From Anaerococcus vaginalis ATCC 51170 (GTDB taxonomy: Bacteria > Bacillota > Clostridia > Tissierellales > Peptoniphilaceae): a stretch of DNA of 61,893 nt. Each line of letters opens with the position of its first letter. Position 1 is the stretch's first letter. Position numbers and translations under genes: made by a program. The notes beneath the pieces were generated by a model that saw only the letters and a program-made list of their open reading frames with translations, searched no databases and had not been told where the DNA came from. Of this stretch, positions 54,047-61,893 are shown one piece after another. Location of the stretch: NCBI RefSeq assembly GCF_000163295.1, contig NZ_GG700527.1, positions 1,642,469 to 1,704,361 on the forward strand, read 5' to 3'.

Positions 54047-54536
54047 AAACGTATATATTTCCATATTCATCAGAAGTTTTAGTAAGAGCTATTATAAATT
54101 CCACAAAGGCTATTATTGATGGGATAAAAGTCCATGAGAAAATCAAATAAGCAATTCCTGTTCCGATTTTTCCAGAATAAAATTTGTGAGCTCCGATTCC
54201 TCCCAAAAAAAACGCCAAAAGCACATAAGCAACTTTATTTACAGGTCTTTTATTGTAAGAGTTTATATAATAATTATTAGTCACATTATTTTTTTCTTCA
54301 ACCCTATTTACCCTAAAATCATCATCAAAATCATAATCTTCCTTTAAGCTATGATTTTCAACAAAATTTTTTTCTTTGATTTTACTTACCAAATATCCAT
54401 CATCTGCCTTAAAAACTTTGACCTTATCCCCAATTTGAGGAATAAAAGACACATCAGAAAGTTTTACCCTTACAACAGATCCATCATCAAGACCTACAAC
54501 TATATCATCAATTTCAATTTTTATAATTTCTCCCAT
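54045..54536 (-). CDS. TM2-domain membrane protein
   Basis: A 163-residue protein. Residues 1-60 form a small beta-rich domain (VGLDDGSVVRVKLSDVSF), a charged linker follows, and the C-terminus is a TM2 domain with two helices and the signature LGGIGAHKFYSGKIGTGIAYL. TM2 function is unclear. I start at the ATG at 54536, because AAGGAG lies 6 bases upstream; an in-frame start 60 bases earlier would make an unlikely hydrophobic leader. Confidence 0.85.
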   Translation of the reverse strand: MGEIIKIEIDDIVVGLDDGSVVRVKLSDVSFIPQIGDKVKVFKADDGYLVSKIKEKNFVENHSLKEDYDFDDDFRVNRVEEKNNVTNNYYINSYNKRPVNKVAYVLLAFFLGGIGAHKFYSGKIGTGIAYLIFSWTFIPSIIAFVEFIIALTKTSDEYGNIYV

Positions 54537-54672
54537 AAATTTCTCCTTATTTTTTATAATTATATCATGATTTATATAAAAAAATAAAAAAATCATAAAA
54601 TTTCCCCAAAGTTGCCCTATAGTTGCTAGCTTTTTTTAAAAACATTACTTAGAATAATAATAAGGAGGATTT

Positions 54673-55173
54673 ATGATTGGACAAAAAATTAAAAACAAAA
54701 GAAAAGAATTGAACCTTACCCAAGAATATTTGGCAAAGGAACTAAATATATCAAGACAAGCCGTATCCAAATGGGAAAAAGAAATAAGCGAGCCATCAAT
54801 GGATAATTTAATAAAATTGTCAGAAATTTTTGGAGTAGACATAGGATATTTTAAAAATGAAAAAGAAGAAGAATCAAAAATAAGAAAAATTTTTTGGGAT
54901 TTTTTATATGCAGCTATAGGCCTTGTTTTTTATTTAATATATTATTTTGGTATTGTGGAGGGGGCTTTAGGTAGAGACGCCAAACAAATGCCCTTTTTAA
55001 TACTTACAATTTTTCTAGCTTTTTCGGTAATAGCCTTTCCTCAAGCTATGAAAGATATAGGAGAAAAATTAGAGAAAATAGATTATTTCACATTTTCGAA
55101 ATTAGTCTTGCCGGTGATTTTTGTAATCTCACCCTTTATTGTTTTTTATTATATTTTTAGAAAAGAAAATTGA
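54673..55173 (+). CDS. XRE-family regulator with membrane domain
   Basis: A 166-residue protein. Residues 1-62 are a clear helix-turn-helix (LTQEYLAKELNISRQAVSKW then GVDIGYF). Residues 75-160 hold three hydrophobic segments, so the regulator is membrane-tethered. GGAGG is 6 bases upstream. In its promoter AGTTGC occurs twice, 11 bp apart (54610-54615 and 54621-54626), on one face of the helix: a possible operator. The TM2 gene diverges from it, but the signal it senses is unknown. Confidence 0.85.
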   Translation: MIGQKIKNKRKELNLTQEYLAKELNISRQAVSKWEKEISEPSMDNLIKLSEIFGVDIGYFKNEKEEESKIRKIFWDFLYAAIGLVFYLIYYFGIVEGALGRDAKQMPFLILTIFLAFSVIAFPQAMKDIGEKLEKIDYFTFSKLVLPVIFVISPFIVFYYIFRKEN

Positions 55174-55218
55174 GCACTTTAGGATCTTTATCAAATTTAA
55201 GTAAAAAAAATAATGGGG

Positions 55219-55358
55219 ATCTTGCAAAACTATAAGAATCATTGTTCCATAGCTAGAGGCTTTTCTTAAAAGATTTTTAATAGCACCTTTCTAATTTAGG
55301 CAAAATTTTCATAAAATTTACTCTAACAAATTGGGATGATTAATTCATTTTGCAAGAT
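55219..55358. repeat. 140-bp segment bounded by 11-bp inverted repeats
   Basis: ATCTTGCAAAA (55219-55229) and TTTTGCAAGAT (55348-55358) are perfect inverted arms. The left arm continues CTATAAGAATC, which resembles CTATGAATAAG next to the same TTTTGCAAAA core in the terminator at 53997-54046. No ORF and no target-site duplication was seen. It may be a small repeat family, or the right arm may belong to the ahpF 3' region. Confidence 0.35.
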
Positions 55359-55369
55359 TTCCATATTTT

Positions 55370-56896
55370 TTATTTTCTTATTAAATAGTTAAAAGCTGAT
55401 AGGGCTGCTGTTGCTCCTGAGCCTGCGGCTATTATTATTTGTTTATAAACGGAATTTATTGCATCACCCGCTGCAAATATTCCTTCTATATTTGTTGAAC
55501 CGTCTTTTTCTACTTCGATTTCGCCCCTATCTGTGAGTTTTATCTTTCCTTCTAGCCATTCTGTGTTTGGAATTTGACCGATTTGGATAAAAACTCCGGC
55601 AAGATCTATCGTTTTTTCTTCTTTTGTATTTCTATCTATATATTCAAGACCTGTTAGTTTTTTATCTCCTAGGAGTTTTGTTGTTTGGGCAGATGTTATA
55701 ACTTTTACGTTTTGAAAGGATTCTAATTTTGTTTGTAATATTTTATCTGCCTTTAATTCTGGTAAAAATTCGAGAACTGTAACGGTTTTTGTTATTGATG
55801 CAAGGTCTATTGCTGCTTCTATTCCTGAATTTCCTCCTCCTACAACTGCCACGTCTTTTCCTTTAAATAGGGGACCGTCGCAGTGGGTACAAAAAGCTAC
55901 GCCCTTGTTTTTGAATTTTTCTTCTCCATCTATTCCAAGAAGTCTCCATCTTGTTCCTGTTGCAAAAATTAGACTCTTACTATTTATTTTTGCTCCATCT
56001 TCTAGGATTATATTAAATTCATCATCTTTTTTTTCGAAATCGACAGCTTTTACTCCCTCTATTATGTCTACGCCAAGATTTTCTACTTGGTTTTTGACTG
56101 ATAGCATATATTTAGGTCCTTCTGTTTTTAGGATTCCTGTTATATTTTCTATATCGAGAGTTTCGTTTACTTGTCCACCAAATTCGTCTGCAACTATTGC
56201 AACTTTTAGGCCTTTTCTTGCTCCATAAATTGCAGCTGTAGCACTACTTGGTCCTGCTCCGACTATCAAGATATCGTAATCTTTGAAATTGGATAAATCT
56301 TTTTGGACTTTTTCTGCAACAAGGTCTAAAAGACTTGCCATAGTTTTTTTGCCCCCGTCAAGAAATTCTCCATTTTCAAAAATTGCTGGTACTGCCATAA
56401 CATCTCTTTGTTCACATATATCTTGGTTTATTGAACCTTCAATCATTGTGTGTGAGATATTTTTGTTTAAAACTGCCATAATATTGAATGCTTGTACAAC
56501 TTCTGGGCAGTTGTGGCAGGAAAGTGAAACTATTGTTTCAAAATTTCTTTTTTCCTTTATAGATTTTATTCTTTCTTTTTCTTCGTTGGATATTTTTGGT
56601 TCGATTCCACCAACTTGTAAAAGTGCAAGAACAAATGATTCAAACTCATGTCCTAAAGGAATTCCTGCAAAAACAATTTTTCCGTGTTCAAATTCTCCAT
56701 TTAGGCTAAAAGCAGGGGTGAAATTCAAATTTTCTTCTTTTATTTTTATCTTGTCAGATAAAGACTCAACATCTTCAACAAAAGATTTTAATTTTTTTGA
56801 ATTTTCATCTTCATTTATCGAAAGTCCAATTGTTACATTGGACTTTAGCATTCTAAGATAAGCCTTCAGCTGATCTTTTAATTTACTGTCTAACAT
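55370..56896 (-). CDS. ahpF: Alkyl hydroperoxide reductase subunit F
   Basis: A 508-residue AhpF. The N-terminal double-thioredoxin domain has C127/C130 in SCHNCPE. The C-terminal flavoprotein part has FAD motif VGAGPSS, redox pair CTHC (about 334) and NAD-binding [12 protein letters not shown] without the NADPH HRR motif, as in known NADH-dependent AhpF. It reduces AhpC, encoded directly upstream with the ahpC stop overlapping its start. This gives peroxide defence to an anaerobe. Confidence 0.95.
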   Translation of the reverse strand: MLDSKLKDQLKAYLRMLKSNVTIGLSINEDENSKKLKSFVEDVESLSDKIKIKEENLNFTPAFSLNGEFEHGKIVFAGIPLGHEFESFVLALLQVGGIEPKISNEEKERIKSIKEKRNFETIVSLSCHNCPEVVQAFNIMAVLNKNISHTMIEGSINQDICEQRDVMAVPAIFENGEFLDGGKKTMASLLDLVAEKVQKDLSNFKDYDILIVGAGPSSATAAIYGARKGLKVAIVADEFGGQVNETLDIENITGILKTEGPKYMLSVKNQVENLGVDIIEGVKAVDFEKKDDEFNIILEDGAKINSKSLIFATGTRWRLLGIDGEEKFKNKGVAFCTHCDGPLFKGKDVAVVGGGNSGIEAAIDLASITKTVTVLEFLPELKADKILQTKLESFQNVKVITSAQTTKLLGDKKLTGLEYIDRNTKEEKTIDLAGVFIQIGQIPNTEWLEGKIKLTDRGEIEVEKDGSTNIEGIFAAGDAINSVYKQIIIAAGSGATAALSAFNYLIRK

Positions 56897-57465
56897 TAGA
56901 TTTTTCCAACAAGGTCAAGTCCTGGTGTTAGTGTATCATCATTTTCAGAATTCCATTTAGCAGGACATACTTGGTCTGGATGTTTTCTTACATATTGACC
57001 AGCTTTAACTTTGTAGATATTATTTTCTGCTTTTCTTCCTATTCCACCCGCATTTATTTCTAGGGCTTGAATAACATTATCAGGGTCTATAACAAAAGTT
57101 GCTCTGTCAGCTTTTCCATCTTCTGTTAAAATATCTAAAGCTTTTGTAAGTTCTTTGTTTGAATCGCCAATCATTTTGTATTGGATTTTTCCTATAGCTT
57201 CACTTTCGTCGTGCCAAGCCTTGTGAACAAAATGTGTATCAACACTTACAGAATAAACTTCAGCACCCATCTCTTTTAATTGCCCATATTTTTCTTGCAA
57301 ATCTTCAAGCTCTGTAGGGCATACAAAGGTAAAGTCTGCTGGATAAAACATTAAAACTTTCCATTCACCTTCAAGGTCCTTATCACTTATCTTTACAAAT
57401 TCATTTGTTTTTGGATCATAAGCATCCAAATTAAATTCAGGTAATTTTTTTCCTATTAATGACAT
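56896..57465 (-). CDS. ahpC: Alkyl hydroperoxide reductase subunit C (peroxiredoxin)
   Basis: A 189-residue 2-Cys peroxiredoxin. Peroxidatic C49 sits in [12 protein letters not shown] and resolving C167 in [11 protein letters not shown] start at 57465 ([11 protein letters not shown]), where GGAGG lies 6 bases upstream, rather than at the in-frame ATG 12 bases earlier. Its promoter region contains a PerR-like box. Confidence 0.96.
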   Translation of the reverse strand: MSLIGKKLPEFNLDAYDPKTNEFVKISDKDLEGEWKVLMFYPADFTFVCPTELEDLQEKYGQLKEMGAEVYSVSVDTHFVHKAWHDESEAIGKIQYKMIGDSNKELTKALDILTEDGKADRATFVIDPDNVIQALEINAGGIGRKAENNIYKVKAGQYVRKHPDQVCPAKWNSENDDTLTPGLDLVGKI

Positions 57466-57516
57466 AATATCCTCCATTTTTAAATAAATTACTTTATTTT
57501 AAATAAGAAACAAAGT

Positions 57517-57552
57517 ATATGATAATTATACTCATTATAAAACTAAAATCAA
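57517..57552 (-). promoter_or_regulatory. ahpC promoter with a PerR-like box
   Basis: On the minus strand TTGATT (57547-57552) and TATAAT (57525-57530) are 16 bp apart. GTATAATTATCATAT (57517-57531) over the -10 matches the PerR consensus TTATAATnATTATAA at 11 of 14 defined positions. Repression relieved by peroxide would be logical for ahpCF, but no perR gene is in the window. Confidence 0.55.
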
Positions 57553-57569
57553 TATCATAAATTCAAAAT

Positions 57570-57709
57570 AAAAAATGCCCTTCCAAAATTTAAGGAAAGG
57601 CAATTTTAAAAAGCCACTTATAAGTATTTAAGTGGCTCTTTGATGGGCGAAATCTTTTTTTAAAAGATTTCCATGAGTTAAACAGTAAAAGTTTATTTTC
57701 TAAACTTTC
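57570..57709 (-). ncRNA. Candidate small RNA or orphan terminator pair upstream of ahpC
   Basis: Three hairpins follow each other on the minus strand: GAAATCTTT/AAAGATTTC (57649-57671), AGCCACTTA/TAAGTGGCT with a T run (57612-57637), and TGCCTTTCC/GGAAGGGCA with six Ts (57576-57602). A TTTACC-17-TATAAT promoter (57739-57744 and 57716-57721) would start an RNA of about 140 nt. No ORF lies in it. The hairpins also read on the plus strand, but there they lie upstream of a gene, not after one. Confidence 0.35.
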
Positions 57710-57797
57710 TATTTAATTATATCATTGAATTTACAATTGGTAAAGATAATTAATAATTTGTCCACATAGTTTGGGTATAATTTAATTGAGGTGAATT

Positions 57798-58949
57798 ATG
57801 AATATATTATTAGCTTTGGATTCTATTAAAGATTTTGAAAATTCTATTGAGATTGGAAATTATTTCAAGGAAGAATTGGAAAGTGAAAATGTGAATAATG
57901 AGGTTGCTATTCTTCCATTTTTGGATGGCGGTATGGGGACTGTTGAAATTATGAAGGAAGTTATTGGCGGGGATTTTTCTTATGTTAATGTTCATAATCC
58001 TTTGAGCGAGGCGGTAACTTCTAGATATATTATAAAGGAAAATTTGTGTGTGATGGAGATGGCTCAGGCTTGTGGGCTTAGACTTTTGTATAAGGATAAG
58101 CTTGATGTTATGGAATCTTCTTCAATTGGTCTTGGCGAGATGATTGTTGATGGTTTAAATAACGGCTGTGAGAAATTTTTTATTGGCATTGGGGATACTG
58201 CAACTAATGATATGGGCATGGGTATGCTTTATGCTTTGGGGGTTAGGTTTTTTGATAAAAATCTTAATTCTTTAAATCCTGTTGCTAAAAATATGATTAA
58301 GGTTGATTCTATTGATATGTCTGGTCTTGATAGGAGAATAATGGATGTTGATTTGGAGATTGCTACAAGCCAACCTCTTACTCTTTTTCAAAGAAATTCT
58401 TTTTTGGAAAAAAGACCTATTAGAAAGGGAGCAAGTCCTGATGAAATTTTACAACTTGAAAAAGCCTGTAAGCATTTTTCTAAAAAAGTGAGTGAGGCTT
58501 TGGGTGTAAGTGAAATAGATTTTCCTTACCTTGGTGCTGGTGGAGGAGTTTCTTGGGCTCTTTATATATTTTTTAGGGCAAAAATTTCTAATTCTATGGA
58601 GCTTGTTTTGTCTTTGCTTGATTTTCAAAAATTGGTTAGGGACAAAGACCTTTTAATTATTACGGAAAATGTTGATGAATTTAATGGGGAAAATTCTATT
58701 AATCTTTCTAAATTTGCTAAAAGATATAATGAAGATATAAAAATTATTTTCTTACAAGATGAAGATTATCCAAATATGAGGGATAATCCTTATATAGATG
58801 ATATTTATAAATTTAAAATAAAATCTAATCTTGAAAGGGGAGATTATGAAAGGGAAATTAGGTCTGTTGCTAGGGCTTTTATTTCTGATAATCTTTCACA
58901 GATGGAAAATAAATTTGAGAAAGAGGAGTTATGGCTAAGGGAAAAATGA
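57798..58949 (+). CDS. Divergent glycerate-kinase-like protein
   Basis: A 383-residue protein of the GlxK fold. The start NILLALDSIKDFENS matches the family's APDSFKGSLSA region, and IGIGDTATNDMGMGMLYALG (about 129-148) and YLGAGGGVSWAL match family blocks. The conserved C-terminal ITGEGxxDxQTxxGK block is replaced by IITENVDEFNGENS near residue 287, so key residues for phosphate or substrate handling are lost. It may have changed substrate or lost catalysis. The rhomboid gene overlaps its end by 19 bases. Confidence 0.75.
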   Translation: MNILLALDSIKDFENSIEIGNYFKEELESENVNNEVAILPFLDGGMGTVEIMKEVIGGDFSYVNVHNPLSEAVTSRYIIKENLCVMEMAQACGLRLLYKDKLDVMESSSIGLGEMIVDGLNNGCEKFFIGIGDTATNDMGMGMLYALGVRFFDKNLNSLNPVAKNMIKVDSIDMSGLDRRIMDVDLEIATSQPLTLFQRNSFLEKRPIRKGASPDEILQLEKACKHFSKKVSEALGVSEIDFPYLGAGGGVSWALYIFFRAKISNSMELVLSLLDFQKLVRDKDLLIITENVDEFNGENSINLSKFAKRYNEDIKIIFLQDEDYPNMRDNPYIDDIYKFKIKSNLERGDYEREIRSVARAFISDNLSQMENKFEKEELWLREK

Positions 58950-59596
58950 CAAGAATTTTAATGGGAATAAACATCCTAGTTTTTATATTGATGACTGTTA
59001 CAGGTGGCAGTGAAAATATTGAAAATCTTTTGAGATTTAATGCTATGAGCAAAATCTATGTTTATTATGGCGAATGGTGGAGGCTTTTTTGCCCGATTTT
59101 CATACATATTGGGATAATACATCTTTTGATGAATATGTATTTTTTAAATAATGTTGGAGATGAATTTGAAAGTCTTTATGGTTCTACAAAATTTCTAATA
59201 ATTTATTTACTTTGTGGAATAATGGGTAATTTATTTACTTATGCTTTTGGAGAAGTAACAAGTGTATCAGCAGGGGCATCAACTTCTTTGTACGGCTTAT
59301 TTGGACTTGCCTTAGGAATTATGTTCAATTACAAGGACAACGAATTTTTAAGACAATTTGGCTCAAGCTTTATAGGAATTGTTGCTATAAATATAATATA
59401 TTCATTTATGGTTCCAGGAATTGGAATTACAGGACATATTGGAGGGCTTTTGGGTGGATTTATTCTTGCAGGATTTTTCCCAATAATGAATATGACTTTG
59501 CCAACAAGCATAAGAATTATTTCCCTTCTAGCCTTTGTGCTAATTGCAATAGGCTTTGTATTTATAGGAAATAAATCAATGTTACAAGCTATATAA
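58931..59596 (+). CDS. Rhomboid-family intramembrane serine protease
   Basis: A 221-residue six-TM rhomboid. The loop-1 motif WWRLFCPIFIHIGIIHLLMN is typical, the Ser nucleophile is S117 in GASTSLYG, and the His partner is H169 in TGHIGGLLGGF. It cleaves membrane-anchored substrates; which ones is unknown. It overlaps the kinase-like gene upstream, so the two are translationally coupled. Confidence 0.9.
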   Translation: MAKGKMTRILMGINILVFILMTVTGGSENIENLLRFNAMSKIYVYYGEWWRLFCPIFIHIGIIHLLMNMYFLNNVGDEFESLYGSTKFLIIYLLCGIMGNLFTYAFGEVTSVSAGASTSLYGLFGLALGIMFNYKDNEFLRQFGSSFIGIVAINIIYSFMVPGIGITGHIGGLLGGFILAGFFPIMNMTLPTSIRIISLLAFVLIAIGFVFIGNKSMLQAI

Positions 59597-59627
59597 AAAA
59601 ATTAAAAAAATAATACAAGGAGAAAAA

Positions 59628-61412
59628 ATGGATAGAAAAGATATAGACAAATCCCTAAAATGGGATACAGAAAAAATTTACAAAACAGACGAAGATTTCT
59701 ACAAAGAAGTAGAAGAAGTAAAAAACTTAATAGAAAAAACTAAGGCATACAAAGGAAAGATTTTACAATCAGCCGACAGTCTCTATGATTTTTTGAAAAC
59801 AGACGAAAAATTAGAAAGAAAATTTTCAAAACTTGGGGTGTATGCCTCATTAAAATCTGACGAAGATACAAGAGTTGCAAAATATCAAGAAATGTCAAAA
59901 ATAGCAGATAATTTATTTGCAAATCTTGCCCAAGAACTTTCTTTTATAACACCAGAAATTTTGTCAGAAGATTATAAAAAAGTACAAACATATATAGAAG
60001 AAAAAGAAGAGCTAAAAATTTACGCTCATTATTTTGAAGATTTATTTAGAAATAAAGACCATACCTTGGGCGAAAATGAAGAAAAAATTATAGCTTCATT
60101 TGCAAAATTATCCCAAAATCCACAAAACACTTATATGATTTTTTCAAACGCTGACCTAAAATTTCCAAAAGTAAAAAAAGGCGATGAAGAAATCCAAATT
60201 ACAGACGCAAACTTCACAAACCTAGAACTAGATTCAAATCGTGAGTTTAGAAAAGAAGTTTACGAAAAATATTATACAGTTTACAAGCAATTTGAAAATA
60301 CAGTAGCTTCTCTTCTTGATGGCGAAATAACAGCAAATAACACCATAGCAAAATTAAAAAAATTCGATTCAGCAAGAGCTATGAGCCTTTTTTCAAATAA
60401 CATTGACGAAAAAGTTTACGATAACTTAGTAGAAGTAATCCACGATAATATAGAAATACACAGAGATTACACAAGTCTAAGAAAAGAAGTTTTAGGCCTT
60501 GATGATTTAGGATTTCACGATATATATTTGCCATTAGTAGAAGACTATAACAAAACTTACACCTTTGACGAGGCAAAAGAATTAATCCTAAAAGCCCTAG
60601 CCCCACTTGGAGAAGACTACATCAAAAAAGCAAGAGAAGGATTTGATGATAGGTGGTTTGATGTAATGGAAAACGAAGGAAAAAGATCAGGAGGATATTC
60701 GTCAGGATCCTACGATACAGAACCATACATTTTATTAAACTACAACGACTCCTTAGACTCACTTTTCACAACAGCTCATGAATTGGGACATTCAATGCAT
60801 TCATACTACACAAGAAAAACCCAACCATATATCTATGGAAACTATTCAATATTTTTGGCAGAAATAGCATCAACAACCAACGAACTTCTATTATTAAACT
60901 ATATGATAGACCATGCCAAAGACGAAAAAGAAAAAGCCTATTTACTAAATCACTACGTAAATTCATTCAAATCAACAGTATTTAGACAAACAATGTTTGC
61001 AGAATTTGAGCTAGAGGCAAACAAATTAGTAGAAAATTCAATGCCAGTAACAGCAGAAAAATTAAATCAAATCTACCACGACCTAAACGTAGATTATTTT
61101 GGCAAAGATATAGAAGTAGACAAATATATATCAACAGAATGGGCAAGAATTCCACACTTTTATATGTTCTACTACGTCTTCCAATACGCAACAGGCTTCT
61201 CATCAGCAGTAAGCCTATCAGAAAAAATACTTCACGGAGACGAAAAAGATTTAGAAAAGTATCTTAACTTCTTAAAAGCAGGAAAAAGTAAATATCCAAT
61301 AGAAGTATTAAAAGATGCAGGAGTAGATATGACCAAAAAAGATTCACTCCAAAAAGCAATGGATGCTTGCAAAGAAAAATTAGAAGGATTAAAAAAATCA
61401 TTAGAAAAATAA
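59628..61412 (+). CDS. pepF: Oligoendopeptidase F
   Basis: A 594-residue M3B zinc metallopeptidase. The zinc site is HELGH near residue 385 in FTTAHELGHSMHSYY, with the third ligand expected in the downstream TTNELLLLNYM helix. It has no signal peptide, so it degrades imported oligopeptides in the cytoplasm, which fits the opp importer 7 kb upstream. AAGGAG is 6 bases before the ATG. Confidence 0.96.
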   Translation: MDRKDIDKSLKWDTEKIYKTDEDFYKEVEEVKNLIEKTKAYKGKILQSADSLYDFLKTDEKLERKFSKLGVYASLKSDEDTRVAKYQEMSKIADNLFANLAQELSFITPEILSEDYKKVQTYIEEKEELKIYAHYFEDLFRNKDHTLGENEEKIIASFAKLSQNPQNTYMIFSNADLKFPKVKKGDEEIQITDANFTNLELDSNREFRKEVYEKYYTVYKQFENTVASLLDGEITANNTIAKLKKFDSARAMSLFSNNIDEKVYDNLVEVIHDNIEIHRDYTSLRKEVLGLDDLGFHDIYLPLVEDYNKTYTFDEAKELILKALAPLGEDYIKKAREGFDDRWFDVMENEGKRSGGYSSGSYDTEPYILLNYNDSLDSLFTTAHELGHSMHSYYTRKTQPYIYGNYSIFLAEIASTTNELLLLNYMIDHAKDEKEKAYLLNHYVNSFKSTVFRQTMFAEFELEANKLVENSMPVTAEKLNQIYHDLNVDYFGKDIEVDKYISTEWARIPHFYMFYYVFQYATGFSSAVSLSEKILHGDEKDLEKYLNFLKAGKSKYPIEVLKDAGVDMTKKDSLQKAMDACKEKLEGLKKSLEK

Positions 61413-61416
61413 AATA

Positions 61417-61465
61417 AAAAGAGCCTTATATAAAGAGTAAAAATACTTTGAAATAAGGCTCTTTT
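61417..61465 (+). terminator. pepF terminator
   Basis: AAAAGAGCCTTAT (61417-61429) and ATAAGGCTCTTTT (61453-61465) form a perfect 13-bp stem with a longer loop, directly after the pepF stop. Confidence 0.85.
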
Positions 61466-61494
61466 AAAATGCAAAAAAATAAAAATAAAAAAAT

Positions 61495-61692
61495 TTGACA
61501 AAGATAAAAAATCCTAGTATTATATAAAGGCACTGTTAAAGAGCAAAGTCAAAAAGAAAAATAAAAATTGACAAAGTAATTTAAATAGTGTATTATATAT
61601 TTAATATCACTTCAAACAAACAATCTAAAAAGTAAGATTTTAATAAAAAAATTAAAAAAATACTTGACAAGATAAAATGAACGTGGTATTAT
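61495..61692 (+). promoter_or_regulatory. Three tandem rRNA promoters
   Basis: TTGACA-17 bp-TATTAT occurs three times: 61495-61523, 61568-61596 and 61664-61692. All three share perfect -35 boxes, identical spacing and the same -10, as expected for strong rRNA promoters. The rest of 61413-61814 is AT-rich leader; after P3 a GTCG/GCGAC-type stem follows. No tRNA or ORF was seen in it. Confidence 0.93.
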
Positions 61693-61814
61693 ATAATAGT
61701 CGTTACGAAAGAGCGACATTGAACCTCAAAAAATATATAGAAAACTACAATAAAAGTAAAGTGAATTACTTTGAGTAAACCAAAACGAAAAATGACAAAA
61801 GTCAAGATCAAACA

Positions 61815-61893
61815 ATAATTGAGAGTTTGATCCTGGCTCAGGATAAACGCTGGCGGCGTGCATAACACATGCAAGTCGAACGATGAACCTTAA
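61815..61893 (+). rRNA. rrs: 16S ribosomal RNA (5' end only)
   Basis: GAGTTTGATCCTGGCTCAG begins at 61823, followed by the conserved ACGCTGGCGGCGTG and ACACATGCAAGTCGAACG. By alignment to the E. coli numbering the gene starts at about 61815. The window ends after some 79 bases. Confidence 0.97.

Noticed and set aside
61533-61545. GTTAAAGAGCA after rRNA promoter P1 as a boxA antitermination site
   Set aside because: It matches the boxA core only in reverse complement, which would not act in the rRNA transcript.

Overview
This window is the replication-origin region of a low-GC, anaerobic Firmicutes-type chromosome. The gene order rpmH-rnpA-yidD-yidC-jag-mnmE-mnmG-rsmG-parA-parB on one side of dnaA, and dnaN-yaaA-recF-gyrB-gyrA on the other, is the classic origin layout. 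AT-rich spacers, AGA-rich arginine codons, a peptidoglycan-sugar PTS locus and a thioredoxin reductase without NADPH motifs suggest a Peptoniphilaceae-like anaerobe such as Anaerococcus. That placement is inference; the first 79 bases of a 16S rRNA gene at the right end would allow a check.

Left arm (1-33.7 kb, nearly all minus strand, i.e. leading strand away from the origin). It holds a large partial secreted protein with five FMN-binding repeats behind a Fur-box promoter. Next come class I ribonucleotide reductase (nrdA with an NrdR box, nrdB) split by a hairpin-rich element, and an ABC exporter behind the C-terminal stub of a radical-SAM/SPASM-like enzyme. Then follow an RDD membrane protein with sppA, a MurNAc/MurNAc-GlcNAc salvage locus (murR, mupG, murQ, murP), marR-ftsH, thioredoxin with a probable ferredoxin-type reductase, a DUF1538 membrane protein with a PII-like partner, pta, and DUF4446-fchA-parB-parA-cinA leading into the origin operons. 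Four exact parS sites lie between 18.8 and 31.3 kb.

Origin (33.7-36.1 kb). DnaA-box clusters flank dnaA on both sides, a bipartite oriC.

Right arm (36.1-61.9 kb, mostly plus strand). dnaN-yaaA-recF-gyrB-gyrA run straight into an rsbV/rsbW-like/sigma module. An oligopeptide ABC importer follows in which three of five subunits carry large extra domains: a seven-repeat RCC1-like propeller in the OppC permease, a coiled-coil-like block of about 175 residues in the OppF ATPase, and a charged helical block in OppA. A small membrane protein overlaps the end of oppF. Then come a glutaredoxin, small membrane or regulatory proteins, ahpCF with a PerR-like box, a divergent glycerate-kinase-like protein, a rhomboid protease, oligoendopeptidase F, and three tandem rRNA promoters before the 16S gene.

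The strongest candidates for undescribed biology are the expanded Opp transporter with its propeller-bearing permease, the penta-FMN surface protein with its Fur promoter and long leader, the RsbW-like protein that appears unable to bind ATP, the RiPP-like exporter locus with a truncated maturase, and two possible small RNAs. No CRISPR array, tRNA gene or intact insertion sequence was seen.
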